Source: Owenia fusiformis
Lineage: Eukaryota; Annelida; Polychaeta; Sabellida; Oweniidae
Assembly: GCA_903813345.2 (NCBI GenBank)
Contig: CAIIXF020000012.1
Span: 6,905,615 to 6,969,614 of the forward strand
Length of the DNA stretch: 64,000 nucleotides
Direction: 5' to 3'
Position 1 is the first letter of the stretch. Every line of letters begins with the position of its first letter. A model generated the notes under the pieces. The model was not told where the DNA came from. It worked only from the letters and a program-made list of their open reading frames with translations, and did not search any database. The position numbers were made by a program, and so were the translations under genes. Positions 11,876 through 22,945 of this stretch are shown here, piece after piece.

Positions 11876-11970
11876 GACGTACGGACAGACGGACAGACAG
11901 ACGGACAGACAGACGGACAGACAGACGGACAGACAGACGGACAGACAGACGGACAGACAGACGGACGCGC
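11876..11970 (+). repeat. (ACGGACAG)n microsatellite
   Basis: About ten units of gacggacagaca from 11880 to 11964 are almost perfect. The Arg/Thr/Asp and Ser/Val/Cys/Leu repeat frames on both strands here (11784-12291) are artefacts of this repeat. Confidence 0.95.
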
Positions 11971-12011
11971 CTAGGCCGACAATATGGCCCCACACTATGT
12001 GGTGGGGACAT

Positions 12012-12435
12012 AAAAAGCCATGGTAACCATGGTATTCCATGGTGCGTCCATGGTAATCCATGGTTTTCCATGGAAATTCATGGTTTTTCATGTTATTTTC
12101 CATGGAAATTCATGGACGCCCATGGTAATCTTCCATGGATATTTACCATGATTTTCCGTGGAAATTGTTGGTTTGGTAATTGGTTTTTAATGGATGTCTC
12201 ATGGAGATGTAAAATCAACAATTTTGGTAGGATTTGTATTTACCAAAATCTCCAAAATGAATGTTTTGATGATATATCCCAGTTAGACTGAGACTTATCA
12301 TTGAGAAAAAAGGGTGGACATTTCATTTTGAAGGTATAGCAAGAACATTCATCGAATGTTAGACTCAGCTTACAAATGAGAAAATATGGATTACCATGGG
12401 CGCACCATGGAATACCATGGTTACCATGGCTTTTT
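12012..12435. repeat. CCATGG-rich inverted repeat, ~48-bp arms
   Basis: 12012-12060 and 12386-12435 are reverse complements with about one mismatch, each made of repeated ccatgg/ggtaac words. A further ten or so 'ccatgg'-like words continue to 12150. The inverted repeat abuts the right end of the TA-flanked element, so it may be a sub-terminal structure or a second nested insertion. Confidence 0.8.
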
Positions 12436-12740
12436 TCTTAAGGGTAAGGCTCAAAACCATTTAACATTAACTACCATTTACCATTGCAAGACCTCAAGCA
12501 CAAGTAATCTTAACGAATTATTCTTATAGTTAAGTACATTATACATCAATCATCACTTGATGTGTCTTACAAAAATCATCTGGTTGAAATCTCATTATTT
12601 ATATTTATATTATTATGGTACATTTATTGCGCTTTATGATTTTTAGAACATAGACTTCGGAAGGAAACACTGAGACAAAATATACTGACATACTGTATGC
12701 TTTTAAAATTATTTGAAAATTAGATAAAAACTAGATGGGT

Positions 12741-13216
12741 AGTCACTTTACTAGTCATTCTAAATAAAGTCATTTAAAATCTAATGTTCATGTGAAACCC
12801 AGCCCACCTTGGGCTTATTAACCACTTCAAATAATATTTAAGTATAATTTATAAATCTGAAACCCAGCCCACCTTGGACTGCTATTTAATAATCATTTGA
12901 AAATATAAATACAAGTAGCAAGTTCATTAAACATTACAAATTAGCTGTTGTCTTCTTACATACGCCTCCCTTCTGTACTTTACAATGTGACAAGTCTTAT
13001 TTTTAATTTAAAGCCATCAGGCTGTACATAATAATTAAAATGACCAAAATTTTTCTCTCAAAGGTCCTTATATACCTCACAATAAAATAGGGAATGAGCC
13101 TCTGATTCAACCTTATTATTGTAACATAAAGTACAAATTCTATTTTCAACCTGTTCCCCTCTAAATCGCCCTGTCTCTATGCGCAGGGGGTAAAAGTTCT
13201 TATCTCAATTGAGCCA
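12741..13216 (-). mobile_element. LINE 3'-end fragment inserted in repeat B copy 1
   Basis: On the minus strand, around 13040-13215, one frame reads a degenerate LINE ORF2 C-terminus. It has an LRIETGRFRG-type segment, then CTLC followed by His and Cys in CX2C...HX4C spacing, then YKDLREK. This is typical of the C-terminal zinc motif of CR1/Jockey/Rex-like non-LTR retrotransposons. The whole block is missing from the second copy of the host repeat (near 21995-22150), which supports insertion. It is 5' truncated; the exact edges are uncertain. Confidence 0.5.
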
Positions 13217-13997
13217 AGATGCATGATGACTTGATTTTTTGTTTTACCCACCAACACTGAGACAACCACCAGACCCCACTTAGTCAGGACAACAATATCT
13301 AAATAAAAAAAGTGCTTTTAAAAATATTCAAATGATAGAGACAAAATTTCTCTCAGTTTCTTAATTCAAAGAATAAACTAATTTGTTACCTGTATGAAAT
13401 AATAATTGCAATATTACAGCGATTCCCAATACAAACATTGCGTATCTAATCATGTTTTGCTAGCGCAATCTTCTCTAGGTAATTGTGAAAAGTTGTGTTA
13501 TGTGTAATATATATCTTTATGTAAGCATAAAAATCAATTGGCATAACATATTTCACAGATTACTACTGTGACTACATTCTAACATATGAAGGGTGACCAA
13601 AAAGTTTTCATAATATCTCTCTGAACTTTTTGTCCTTCAACATAATATTGAAGCTTTCACAGAATGTAGACATAGACCAAATAATCTAACAATAAATACT
13701 TAAATGCAACAGAATATTTAAAAAGCCTGTTTAAAACGAGATAAAATTGACATGTATGATAATATAGAGCCAAGAAAAACACTTTTATTTCAAGGAAAAA
13801 CTAAGAGGAAACTTGTTAATGAAAGATATTGTGACATTCAATTCATTCAAATATTTTGAATCAGCTTTTTGAATTCACTTCAGACACTAGTCATTAATTT
13901 TCTGCAAGTTTAAATGCCAATTCTGCAAGTGAAATTAGTGAATTCTGCAAGGGAATGGCCAACTCTGCAGGATTTCTCAGCATTTTAGAAAATATCT

Positions 13998-14759
13998 CCA
14001 GCACGATTAAATATTGATCATAAAAGAGTAAACCGTTTCTACATTTCTGATTTAATTAAATTGAAATGTAATCCATTTCACTCTGACACTAATTTTATTT
14101 TATTTAAGATTTAAATTTTAAAAATACTCTTCATTATAGAACATTGATTTTAAAAGATACATAGTTCATTCAACTTTTCAGAAAAAAATATTATGAAGAA
14201 TCGAGTTACATGGTAAATTACTATGTTTTTTTCTGATGAAATGATTTTGAATTTCATGGGCAAATAGTATTACTACAACATTCTGAAGAAATTATTTTGC
14301 TCCTAGACACCCCGCTCTTGTTAAAGATACGAATGGGACTAATACACATTTAATTGGTTTGCGATAAACTGTATGGACTATAATTGTCTTGCTAATGATT
14401 ATCATTTAATGAAAATTTGGCATTAGTTTTTCTCACTGGTTTGTCCATATGAGCCAAAACCCAGCACGATTAAATATTGATCATAAAAGAGTAAACCGTT
14501 TCTACATTTCTGATTTAATTAAATTGAAATGTAATCCATTTCACTCTGACACTAATTTTATTTTATTTAAGATTTAAATTTTAAAAATACTCTTCATTAT
14601 AGAACATTGATTTTAAAAGATACATAGTTCATTCAACTTTTCAGAAAAAAATATTATGAAGAATCGAGTTACATGGTAAATTACTATGTTTTTTTCTGAT
14701 GAAATGATTTTGTTCCAAGACATACCACCCTTGTTATAGATTTGAATAGGATTACTACT
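13998..14759 (+). repeat. 463-bp tandem duplication
   Basis: 13998-14249 and 14461-14712 are essentially identical (252 bp, starting ccagcacgattaaatattga). After a ~55-bp gap in the second copy, the similarity resumes (ctcttgttaaagat... against cccttgttatagat...) to about 14759. The higher identity of the first part suggests a recent duplication or gene conversion. No coding content. Confidence 0.85.
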
Positions 14760-14965
14760 GTAACGACCCAAGGTGTTGTGTTGGGGGTTGTGCAGTATCG
14801 TGGGGGTTGTTTTAAGAATAAGGGTCGAACAAAACATGTAAGCTTGAGGTCAACAATAATCAACATTACTATATTGTTTAATAATAAGTCATAAAATACA
14901 TGAACATGTTACATAACAATAGGAAATGTGTGCATCAAATACAACTAATGAAACCTCAACTCAGG

Positions 14966-16475
14966 GCCGTCAGATGGGGGGGTGCGATGGGTGCGTCCGC
15001 ACCCCCCTTTGTCACCCCCCAAAATAAATTTGAAAAAAAAATTGAAAAAATTTTTTTTTGAAAAATATTTTTTTTTCTAATTTTTTTTTCATTGACTCAT
15101 ACACTTTGAAAGTACCCAGCAAGCACCAAATAGTATCTTAAAATTGTTTTCTAGGGGTATTGGCCACCCCTCACACCCCCCACAAAACAATGGAAAAGTT
15201 CTAAATTTATTTTAGTGTTTTGTCTCAGACACTTTTAAAGTGCCTAGACATCATCAAATAGCTCCTTGATATAGTTTCTGGGGGACTTGCTCTCCCTCTT
15301 GCATCTTGCACTTGCATAACCCCCCCACCCTCTGGCGCCCCCCCCCCCCTTGACCCCCCTCCCAAAAAAAAATTGTGATTTTCTCAAATTCTTTAATTGA
15401 CTCATAAACTTTGAAAGTGCCCAGAAAGCACCAAATAGCGTCGTAAAATTTTCTAGGGGGAGTGGGTCACCCCTCACACCCCAAACAAAACAATGGAAAA
15501 GTTCTGAATTTGTGTTGTCTCAGACACTTTTAAATTGCCCAGACATCATCAAATAGCTCCTTGATAAAGTTAATGATTCTGGAAGACTAACACTTACTCG
15601 CCCTCTGGCATCCCCACTCCACCTCCTTTATTGACTCATACCCTTTAAAAGTGCCCAGAAAGCACCAAATAGCATCTTAAAATTGTAAAATTTTCTTGGG
15701 AAATAGGCACTTTTAGGCACAGACACTTTTAAAGTGCCCAAACTTCATCGAATAGCACCTTGATATTGTAAATTTTGATATGGGGGACAAACACTTGCTC
15801 CCCCTCTGGCACCCCAGCCCAACCTCCCCCTCTGGCACCCCTCCCTCCTTTGACACCCCCAAAATTTGAAAAAAATTGTAATTGTTTTTCAATGTTTTTA
15901 TTGACTAATACACTTTAAAAGTGCCCAGAAATTTCAAGTTCTAGGAGAGTTAGCCACCCCTCACATAGATAAAAGAAAATATTCTGAATTTTATGTATTG
16001 TCTCAGACATTTTTAAGTGCCCAGACATCATCAAATAGCACCTTGATATGGTCAATGTTTCTGGGGGACAACCCCTTGCTCCCCTACTGGCATCCCACCC
16101 CACTTCATCCTCTCATCCTCTTTGACACCCCCAAAAGAATTTCACATCACATTTTTCTTATTGACTCATAACGCACAGGCGTACCAGATGGTTGCAAATT
16201 CGCTCCAAATATAAGCAAATTTCAAAATTTTCCTGGGGGAGAACCCCCACACCCCCCTGAATGCTCGGTTTTTTATTCACTCAACTCTTATTCCCGTGGT
16301 GGTGGCGTACTACTTAGAAACTTACACTTTGAAGGTGCCCAGAAAGCACCAAATAGCTTCTCAAAACTGTAAATTTTTCTAGGGGGAGTGGACCACTCCT
16401 CACACCCCCCACAAAACAATTGGAACGTTTGGAAGTTGTATTTGTTAATTCCAAACAAATACAGGGAGTAACTGA
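14966..16475 (+). repeat. Degenerate tandem array, ~240-410-bp units with G/C tracts
   Basis: The words 'actttgaaagtgcccag(a)aagcaccaaatag', 'ctagggggagtggg(t/c)cac', 'cccctcacaccccc' and 'tcatcaaatagc(t/a)cc' recur at about 15101, 15409, 15645, 15905 and 16320. Long poly-C tracts (for example 15340 and 16479) separate the units. Small minus-strand frames here follow the repeat and are not genes. This is probably the decayed interior of a low-complexity transposable element. Confidence 0.75.
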
Positions 16476-16479
16476 CCCC

Positions 16480-17580
16480 CCCCCCCCCCTCTGTCTTACG
16501 CGATTTGATTTACGCAGCAAAAAAATTGACAATTTTATATTCTCTTTAGTAAGCTAAAAACCGCACCCCCCTTGGAGAAAAGTGTCTTACGGGCCTGCAA
16601 CTGCGTAATTAATCTAAAGTACAATACCTGGACTGATAGCTGACAATTATCTGATAAGATCAATTCAAAGAAATAATATGTTCAAAGTTCAATGTAATAA
16701 TCTACTGATAACTCACCGGAAAACAACCAAGTGCCTGTAACATAAGTAAGTATCCAAGATGGCGACAAATACATATCCAACTAATAGTAAATTCCTTAAT
16801 TGATTCGTAGTCCAAATATCCACAGAGACTGTACAGGAGCTGAAGACCTTTACCCAAGTGAGCCAGGAGCGAGACTGAGGTCCTGATGGTGAATATTTAC
16901 TTATATACCCCTGAAACCCCAAGTGCAGCTTGTACAGAGGGACCAAGACACTGAACCACTGATTGGTTAACTTGAGTACTAAAAGACAAAAGGACATCCC
17001 TAAAACTGACCATGACAAATTATGGACCAATGATATTGTCTGAAGCAAATGTTAGAATGTAAATGGTACTGAGAATATTCCATAGTAAAAAAATGCTTGC
17101 ACCAAAAGTCAAGTGGACTAAAGATGACCAGACTGTGAGGTGATTGGTTGAAAAATACAATGGAAGCGTGCCTACTGACTAAAAGCCGGCAGCCTTTATG
17201 AAACCCAGAACTAAGACTAGATACTAATACGTGATTGGTTGACAAAAGACAATTAAGTTTGACCATTATATGAAGACCTTCAGCCTTTATGTAAATACAG
17301 AGATATCTGAGAGATTATACATCCTAAGACCCAAATCCGTTACACCACGCTACACAGGTCTACATGAACACAGTAAATGGTTAAATCCATTCTGATACTC
17401 ATCATATCTTTCTGCCTTTAACAAGAAATATGAAAGCCACGATTTCTCATGATGGGTTAAATCTTACCTAATTTAATTCATGAACCTTTCGGAATTTTTG
17501 ACCGAGGGTTCGCATGAACTCCTCTAAACCCCATTGGCTATGGGCAATGACATGTTTTATACCCTCTGCAGATTTTTCTG
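16480..17580. other. No recognised gene; minus-strand frames with a donor-like edge
   Basis: Minus-strand frames of 111 (16713-17048) and 88 codons (17000-17266) are hydrophobic and match nothing I know. The first ends at a good donor (GGTGAGT, minus strand, about 16713). A YY1-like aagatggcga lies at 16756. The layout (motif, frame, donor) resembles the probable solo LTR at 46361-48354, so an LTR or promoter remnant is possible. A TGTAACG...CGTTACA pair (14762 and 17344) lacks matching flanks. Confidence 0.25.
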
Positions 17581-17945
17581 TTACATGTTGGGCACAAACC
17601 AATCTAAATAAGGGCACCTTCCCATCTCATAACACCAAGGAGTCCACATGATGTCTTGTGATCGTTGTTTATAGTTTTTGAGGGCTTGATCTATGGAAAC
17701 ACAATTGACTTTGTGATTCTTTGATCTTCGAATGCCACCATTTTGAGCATACTGGTAGGATTCATGCATACAATTTCTAGTGCCTTTATTTCTGCTACAT
17801 GGAAGAAGAACAATGGACCTAGCAGATGCCATATCCCACAAACTGACTCTACCCTCACTTGAGGAATCTTTATTAATAAAGCTAGGATGTTCAAACTTTT
17901 CCCAAATATACTTAATTCAATTATATGGTGCAATAATTTGAACAC
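17581..17945 (-). other. Unrecognised overlapping minus-strand frames
   Basis: Two overlapping minus-strand frames (86 codons at 17581-17841; 84 codons at 17691-17945) have ordinary amino-acid composition but no known motif and no well-placed splice sites. They may be a decayed TE piece. I would not call a gene. Confidence 0.2.
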
Positions 17946-19177
17946 CTATGATGATGTAAGATTGTGTAATTTCATTCTAAAGACAACACATATGTTGGAA
18001 TGAGTGATTCCCAGTTTATATCATATTGTTTTGTCTCTTGGAGCCGATGATTACATCATAATAAATTGATCATCCTACATACAATGTGTTAATTCGCTAA
18101 TAAATCCATATTTTGCATATAAGATTTCAATTGTTTATATTACACTTCTTGCTATTGTTACAATTAGCAATCTTTAAAGCTTAAGACTGCTTTGCTATTT
18201 TGATGGTTAAAGGTTCAGTTCAAATTTAATCATGTAAATGTGACATGAAATTGATAAACCCATGTAAAAGCAAGTATAAAAGTTGTTAAAACAAGATAGA
18301 GTAAAATTAAGTGTGTTAGTATTTTTATAAATACATTTGCACATTCGTTATAAATCAACAGTTTCTATATACGTAATTGGCAGCCTTATAAGATCCCTTA
18401 TGATTAACTGTTTTATTATTTCTATAAAAATATTTGAATTTATTATTGGTTTCAACGAGAAAATGCATTTTTAAACGAAAAATATTGCACAATTTGTATG
18501 CATTCTCTTTAACAAATTGTGATCATTCTATGGGTAACCAATAGTATTTTAAAAAATATTTATGAAAATTCGCCATCCCGATCTTATAATCAAATAACTT
18601 TGAATATTATGAATCAGTGGGGAAATATTGTTATTCCATTGTATATAATGACTCATATTGCCAAAAAATGTTTTGATAGATCAACGTGGATGTGTTATAT
18701 AAAAAAGAGATCGAGAAAATGTATTCTGGATGGTTAGAAATGAAAGAATAGATTGTCAGGTTTTGAATTCACTCCCTCGAGATTTAAACGTTTTCTAAAA
18801 CCTAACGTTCTTACCGATGGCACCACATGGCAAACAGGTAATGTTTTAGAATAAGAAGTATCAAGTTTATCAGTTTACGTTTTTGGAATTAGAGATGTGT
18901 GAACTGACTGCACAATAAACAGTGAAGGTCTCCCTGGCACGGGTAAACATGTTTCACTCTCAACAAGTGGTGTAGGTCAAGCCTGATATAAGTTTGTAAT
19001 TTTATACTTATATCTAAACATGGTTTTAACTTATACATAAAAATATAATTATACATATCGTTATAAGTAGAATTAAAACGTATAACAAAAATTCTCTATT
19101 ATTAAAATCTCTACTTATGGAATATTGTAAATTATACTGACCTTTCAGAAAAAAATGCTCAAGGTAACAGTACTGCA
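17946..19177. other. Intergenic, nothing recognised
   Basis: Very AT-rich DNA. A 72-codon plus-strand frame at 18519-18737 has no recognisable content. Confidence 0.4.
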
Positions 19178-19574
19178 TATTTGTCAAATCTTCATCATAA
19201 CACATCAGACAAACATGTAATGCAATAAAACATTGTATATAATCCAAAACAACCCCTTCTTGGCTTTCTTCTAAACTAACAGGTGTTAAGGCTCAAAAAC
19301 ATTGGTAACATTCTTACACACATAATTTGCTGAACTGTTCTTACACATAGACAGCATATTTTGTGAATCTACAATTACCTGCATATTCTGCATAAATGTG
19401 TCATACCTACATTATCCTGCAAATCTACATAAGCTTATTTTATCATATTTACCTGCATATTTCTCAAAACCTGCATATTTAACTACTATTTACTATTTCA
19501 AGACCTCAAGGACAGGTAATCTTAAATTATTCTCATAGTCAAGTACAAAATACATCAATCATCAATCATCACTT

Positions 19575-20372
19575 CAGTCTCCGAGCCTTTCGTCCAGTGC
19601 CATCCGTACCTCCTGTGCCTTACCTCATGCAGTTGTTTAAATTCCCGCGAAATTTACCTTTCTAAATATTTTGACCTGCTTCAAAAATATATATTTCTTT
19701 GCGTTTGCTACTGATCTTATTCGTTATATTTAATAAAATGTTTATTTCTTATGTAGTAAGAATTCATTTATAAGAAAAATATTAAGTAATTCGTAACAAA
19801 CTGTTAAAAATGAATACTGAGGAATTTGCAAGGTCAGAAATTGTTTATTAACACCGTTGCTATGCAGTTCGTTTTGAAGTGACGTCATCCCCATATTCGT
19901 AATTTTAATCGTCTAATAAACGAATACAACATGTCGATGTGATGTTTTAATCGATAAAATTGAATTTCTTATATATTTCTCTATCTTGTTACTATATTGA
20001 TGAACTCGCCAGAAATCAACATAATATTATTTGAAGCGTTTTTAGAAAATTTTGACACCGCCATCTAGAAATCGTGTAGTAATGTTTGAACCCAGTGATT
20101 ATCGATCTTGACATTTTACAATTTGTTGCTCCGCGGAGATTTTTACCTAAAGACACATCAAATACAACATTGATTACCAATTTTGATGGTAAAATCATTT
20201 GTAAACGTCATGATTAATGTTATATCAAAGTTTCGGCGTTGTTGATTTCGTAATAAAGAAAGTACTAATTTCTGAAGCTTTCTAAGATCGTGCCCCGAGA
20301 ATTTAAGAACTATTTTAACAACATCAGAGAGGTAGTGAAGGTACGTAACGAACGAAATGAATTTTGAGAATG
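19575..20372. mobile_element. 798-bp non-autonomous DNA element with 9-bp target duplication
   Basis: TCATCACTT flanks both sides (19566-19574 and 20373-20381), and copy 1 of the host repeat has the single uninterrupted site near 12553. The ends are weakly inverted: CAGTCTC...TTTCGT on the left, CATTCTC...TTTCGT on the complement of the right. A 9-bp duplication is typical of Mutator-like (MULE) elements; 8 bp (CATCACTT) would suit hAT. No transposase is encoded. It carries an ETS-CRE composite site (19876-19887) and a YY1-like site (20057). Confidence 0.7.
19876..19887 (+). promoter_or_regulatory. ETS-CRE composite site (gaagtgacgtca)
   Basis: GAAGTGACGTCA joins an ETS core to a palindromic CRE in the arrangement known from animal promoters bound by GABP/ETS with CREB/ATF. 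It sits inside the 9-bp-TSD element. Confidence 0.45.
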
Positions 20373-20921
20373 TCATCACTTGGTGTGTCTTACAAAAATC
20401 ATTTGGTGGAAATATCATTATTTATAATATTTGGTACATCCATAGCGCTTTAAGATTTTTAGAACATAGGCTTTGGAAGGAAACACTGAGACAAAAAATA
20501 CTGACATACAATTCAATTCAATTTATTTATTTCATAATTCTCATATAATATACACTATAAAAACAAGCTGCTGGACACCCTAGTGGGTATATGTTGCCGT
20601 TTAACAGAAATTTTTAAAATGACATCTAGATTACATATAAAAGAAAGCACTTCGATTATGTTACATGTAGGTATATAAAAATGGTATTAACAATTAATTT
20701 AAGGATGTACAATGTACATCTGTACATTTGGGGATATAAAAATAATGCAACTGTCTTGTGTAATGATGATGAACATTAAAGCTGGACATCGCTCCAAAAC
20801 GCAATATGTTGACATATATTGTTTTTACATTTTTAAGCTCTAATATAAAGTTTATGTAAATAAAAATTGTTTTTTTCTGCGTTATATCGAAGAACAATCA
20901 TTTAGTTAAAAAAAATAAAAA

Positions 20922-20992
20922 GGCCAATGCGGGATTCGAACCCGGGCCTCCCGCGTGCTAAGCGAGAATTGTACCCCTAGACCACCGTCTTC
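20922..20992 (-). tRNA. tRNA-like sequence, Gly-type body with Ala-type AGC anticodon loop (probable pseudo-tRNA)
   Basis: On the minus strand the sequence has a D-arm/A box (GGTGGTCTAGGGGTA). Its anticodon arm has stem CTCGC/GCGGG, loop TTAGCAC and anticodon AGC. A T arm follows with B box GGTTCGAATCC, then a T5 run suited to pol III termination. The body resembles animal tRNA-Gly(GCC), but the anticodon loop would read alanine codons. The 5' seven bases do not pair with the 3' ATTGGCC and one T-stem pair is broken, so a functional tRNA is unlikely. It lies inside an inverted-repeat element. Confidence 0.55.
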
Positions 20993-21042
20993 TAATGAAT
21001 GTTAGATGTAATTAAACGCTACTTATTTTGAATGCTATGATT

Positions 21043-21058
21043 CGGAAGTGACGTCACG
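21043..21058 (+). promoter_or_regulatory. ETS-CRE composite site (cggaagtgacgtcacg)
   Basis: This is the full CGGAAGTGACGTCA form of the ETS-CRE composite. It lies in the MITE-like element, about 50 bp beyond the 5' side of the tRNA-like sequence. Confidence 0.5.
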
Positions 21059-22945
21059 TTCTTCATTTAGAAACTTTTCCAAAATCATATCGTCGGCGCC
21101 GATCGAAGCAATTCAATGAATAATCTTTGAAATGACACATTTATCGTAAGTATTTCTACACAAGATTTGCCCCATTTGTTCATCATTCTATAATCTTTCA
21201 TTAGGCTCAAAATGATAAAGTTCACCCCCGAAACAACCCAAGATTGCGTTTCGGAGCGCAGTCCAGCTTTAATGTTGATATCAAACAAGTCTTGAAATAG
21301 ATTTTTTGGAAGACTGGGGTGTTTATTAAAGATTGTGTACATGCACTGACCAGTACAATATATGTTAACATCAAAAATATTTAATGTTTGAAGATCTTTA
21401 AATAGGGGAGGGGAGCGGAGAGAGAAAGTCTATCCTTATTTAAAGCTAGCCTTAAGAATTGTTTCTGCAGTTTATGTAGACAATCATAAAATGATTTAAA
21501 TGTGTTACCCCAGATTATGTTGCAATGATTTAATTGAGAGTGTATCAATGAGTAGTTTATTGTTTTGAAACTGTCTATTTGAAGCAGATGTTTAATGTGA
21601 TAAAGAGAACCAATAACGCAAGAAATCTTTGTTTCAACAGAATTTATGTGCTCTTTAAATTTCAGGTTTTTATCAATAATAATTCCAAGAAAGTCAATTT
21701 TTCCCGGAAATTTATGTTCTCATTGCATATTTTAAGATTCAAATTTGTTTGATTTATTTTGGGTCCAAATAGAACAGCATTGGTTTTGGCAATATTAAGT
21801 GAAAGTTTGTTTGCTTTTATCCAGTCATCTATTAAATTCAAGTTTGCATTAGTTCTAGTCATAAGTTCATTTAAATTATAATCACTATCAAGAAGATTGG
21901 TGTCATCAGCAAACATAATAAATTTTAGATAAGGGGCAACAATCCATACTGTATGCTTTTAAAATTATTGCCAGATAAGATAAAAACTAGATGAGTACTC
22001 ACATTACAAATTATACTGTATTTGTTCAAACTGTCATTTTGGAAAATAAATATACAAAATATATAGAAATATCACACTTTTTTCCAAGCATACCCAAATA
22101 TTATCAGGTGTTGACTTTCAAATAAACAGATATCCTTGAATTTTTATGACATGATGAGTTTTTGTTGTACACATCAACACTGAGACAACCCCCAGAGCCC
22201 ACCAGCACAAGAGAACAATATCTCAAAAAGTGCTATTGAAAATATTCAAAAATATAAATAGAGATATAAGTTCTCTCAATTTCTTTATTAAAAAAATATC
22301 AATTTTGTTACCTGTATGAAATAATAATTGCAATATTACAGCAATGCCCAATAAGAACATTGTATATCCAATCATAATGTATGGCTAGCGCAATCTTCTC
22401 TAGGTAATTGTGAAAAGTTGTGTTATGTGTATTAATATCTGTATGTAAGCATAAAAAATCAATTGGCATAACATATTTCACAGATTACTACTGTGACTAC
22501 ATTCTAACATACGAAGGGTGACCAAAAAGTTTTCATAACATCTCTGAACTTTTTGTCCTTCGACATAATATTGAAGCTTTCACAGAATGTACAACATAGA
22601 CCAAATAATCTAACAATAAATACTTAAATGCAACAGAATATTTAAAAAGCCTGTTTAAAACGAGATAAAATTGACATGTATGATAATATAGAGCCAAGAA
22701 AAACACTTTTATTTCAAGGAAAAACTAAGAGGAAACTTGTTAATGAAAGACATTGTGACATTCAATTCATTGGTTTTACCATAAGTTCAAATATTTTGAA
22801 TCAGCTTTTTAAATTCACTTCAGACACTAGTCATTAATTTTCTGCAGTTTAAATGCCAAATACTGCAAGTGAAATTAGTGAATTCTGCAAGGGAATGGCC
22901 AACTCTGCAGGATTTCTCAGCATTTTAGAAAATATGTCAATTCTT

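Larger units (their letters stand above)
10625..12444. mobile_element. 1.8-kb non-autonomous DNA element, TA target, inverted ends
   Basis: The ends are inverted repeats (CCCTTAAGAAA at 10625, TTTCTTAAGGG ending 12444) flanked by TA (10623-10624 and 12445-12446). The other copy of the host repeat at about 19280 reads 'aggtgttaaggctc' with no insertion, which confirms the boundaries to within one T. Inside, in order, are a 162-bp tandem array, a (ACGGACAG)n microsatellite and a CCATGG-rich inverted repeat. No transposase frame is seen. TA duplication suggests the Tc1/mariner-IS630 or a similar group; the CCC/GGG ends recall piggyBac, but the TTAA duplication is absent. Confidence 0.75.
10513..13997 (+). 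repeat. Dispersed repeat B, copy 1 (interrupted at 10625-12444 and ~12741-13216)
   Basis: Sequence from 'atttgtcaaatcttcatcag' (10513) to 'cagcattttagaaaatat' (13997) is collinear with 19178-22945. They match at roughly 90% by eye over blocks such as 12530-12740 with 20375-20509, and 13380-13997 with 22305-22940. The intervening segments are unique to one copy and carry their own target duplications or LINE features. No coding frame survives in the shared blocks. Confidence 0.75.
20772..21276. mobile_element. 505-bp inverted-repeat element (MITE-like) inside the LINE
   Basis: The termini 20772-20805 and 21243-21276 are reverse complements over about 34 bp (aacattaaagctggac... with four or so mismatches). 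Outside them the LINE reading resumes on both sides. Inside lie a tRNA-like sequence (20922-20992, minus) and a full ETS-CRE site (21043-21058). No transposase and no certain target duplication. Confidence 0.7.
20510..21944 (-). mobile_element. 5'-truncated LINE (CR1/Jockey-like), interrupted by a MITE
   Basis: This is inserted in repeat B copy 2 between duplicated CATAC (20505-20509 and 21945-21949). The empty site reads 'ctgacatactgtatgc' in copy 1. On the minus strand it starts inside the reverse-transcriptase palm with FADDTNLL (the catalytic Y/FxDD box, about 21915-21890). Past a frameshift near 21680 it continues FLGIIIDKNLKFKEHIN and an HSQLNHCNIIWG segment typical of CR1/Jockey-type elements. 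The 3' end (20510-20530) is a short (AATTG)n tail. About 930 bp of LINE remains once the 505-bp MITE is removed. It is dead on arrival: no endonuclease and most of the RT missing. Confidence 0.8.
19178..22945 (+). repeat. Dispersed repeat B, copy 2 (interrupted at 19575-20381 and 20510-21949)
   Basis: It is collinear with 10513-13997 (see there). The shared blocks are 19178-19574, 20382-20509 and 21950-22945. About 195 bp at 19305-19490 is absent from copy 1. The two insertions here are missing from copy 1, which gives their empty sites. Confidence 0.75.

Noticed and set aside
11784-12291. Frames of repeated Arg-Thr-Asp-Arg or Ser-Val-Cys-Leu
   Set aside because: Pure products of the (ACGGACAG)n microsatellite.
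10623-12446. Assigning the 1.8-kb element to piggyBac because of its CCC...GGG ends
   Set aside because: The flanks and empty site support TA, not TTAA, duplication.
14762-17344. TGTAACG ... CGTTACA pair as an LTR or TIR element
   Set aside because: The flanks (actac and ccacg) do not match and the interior is a mosaic of other repeats.
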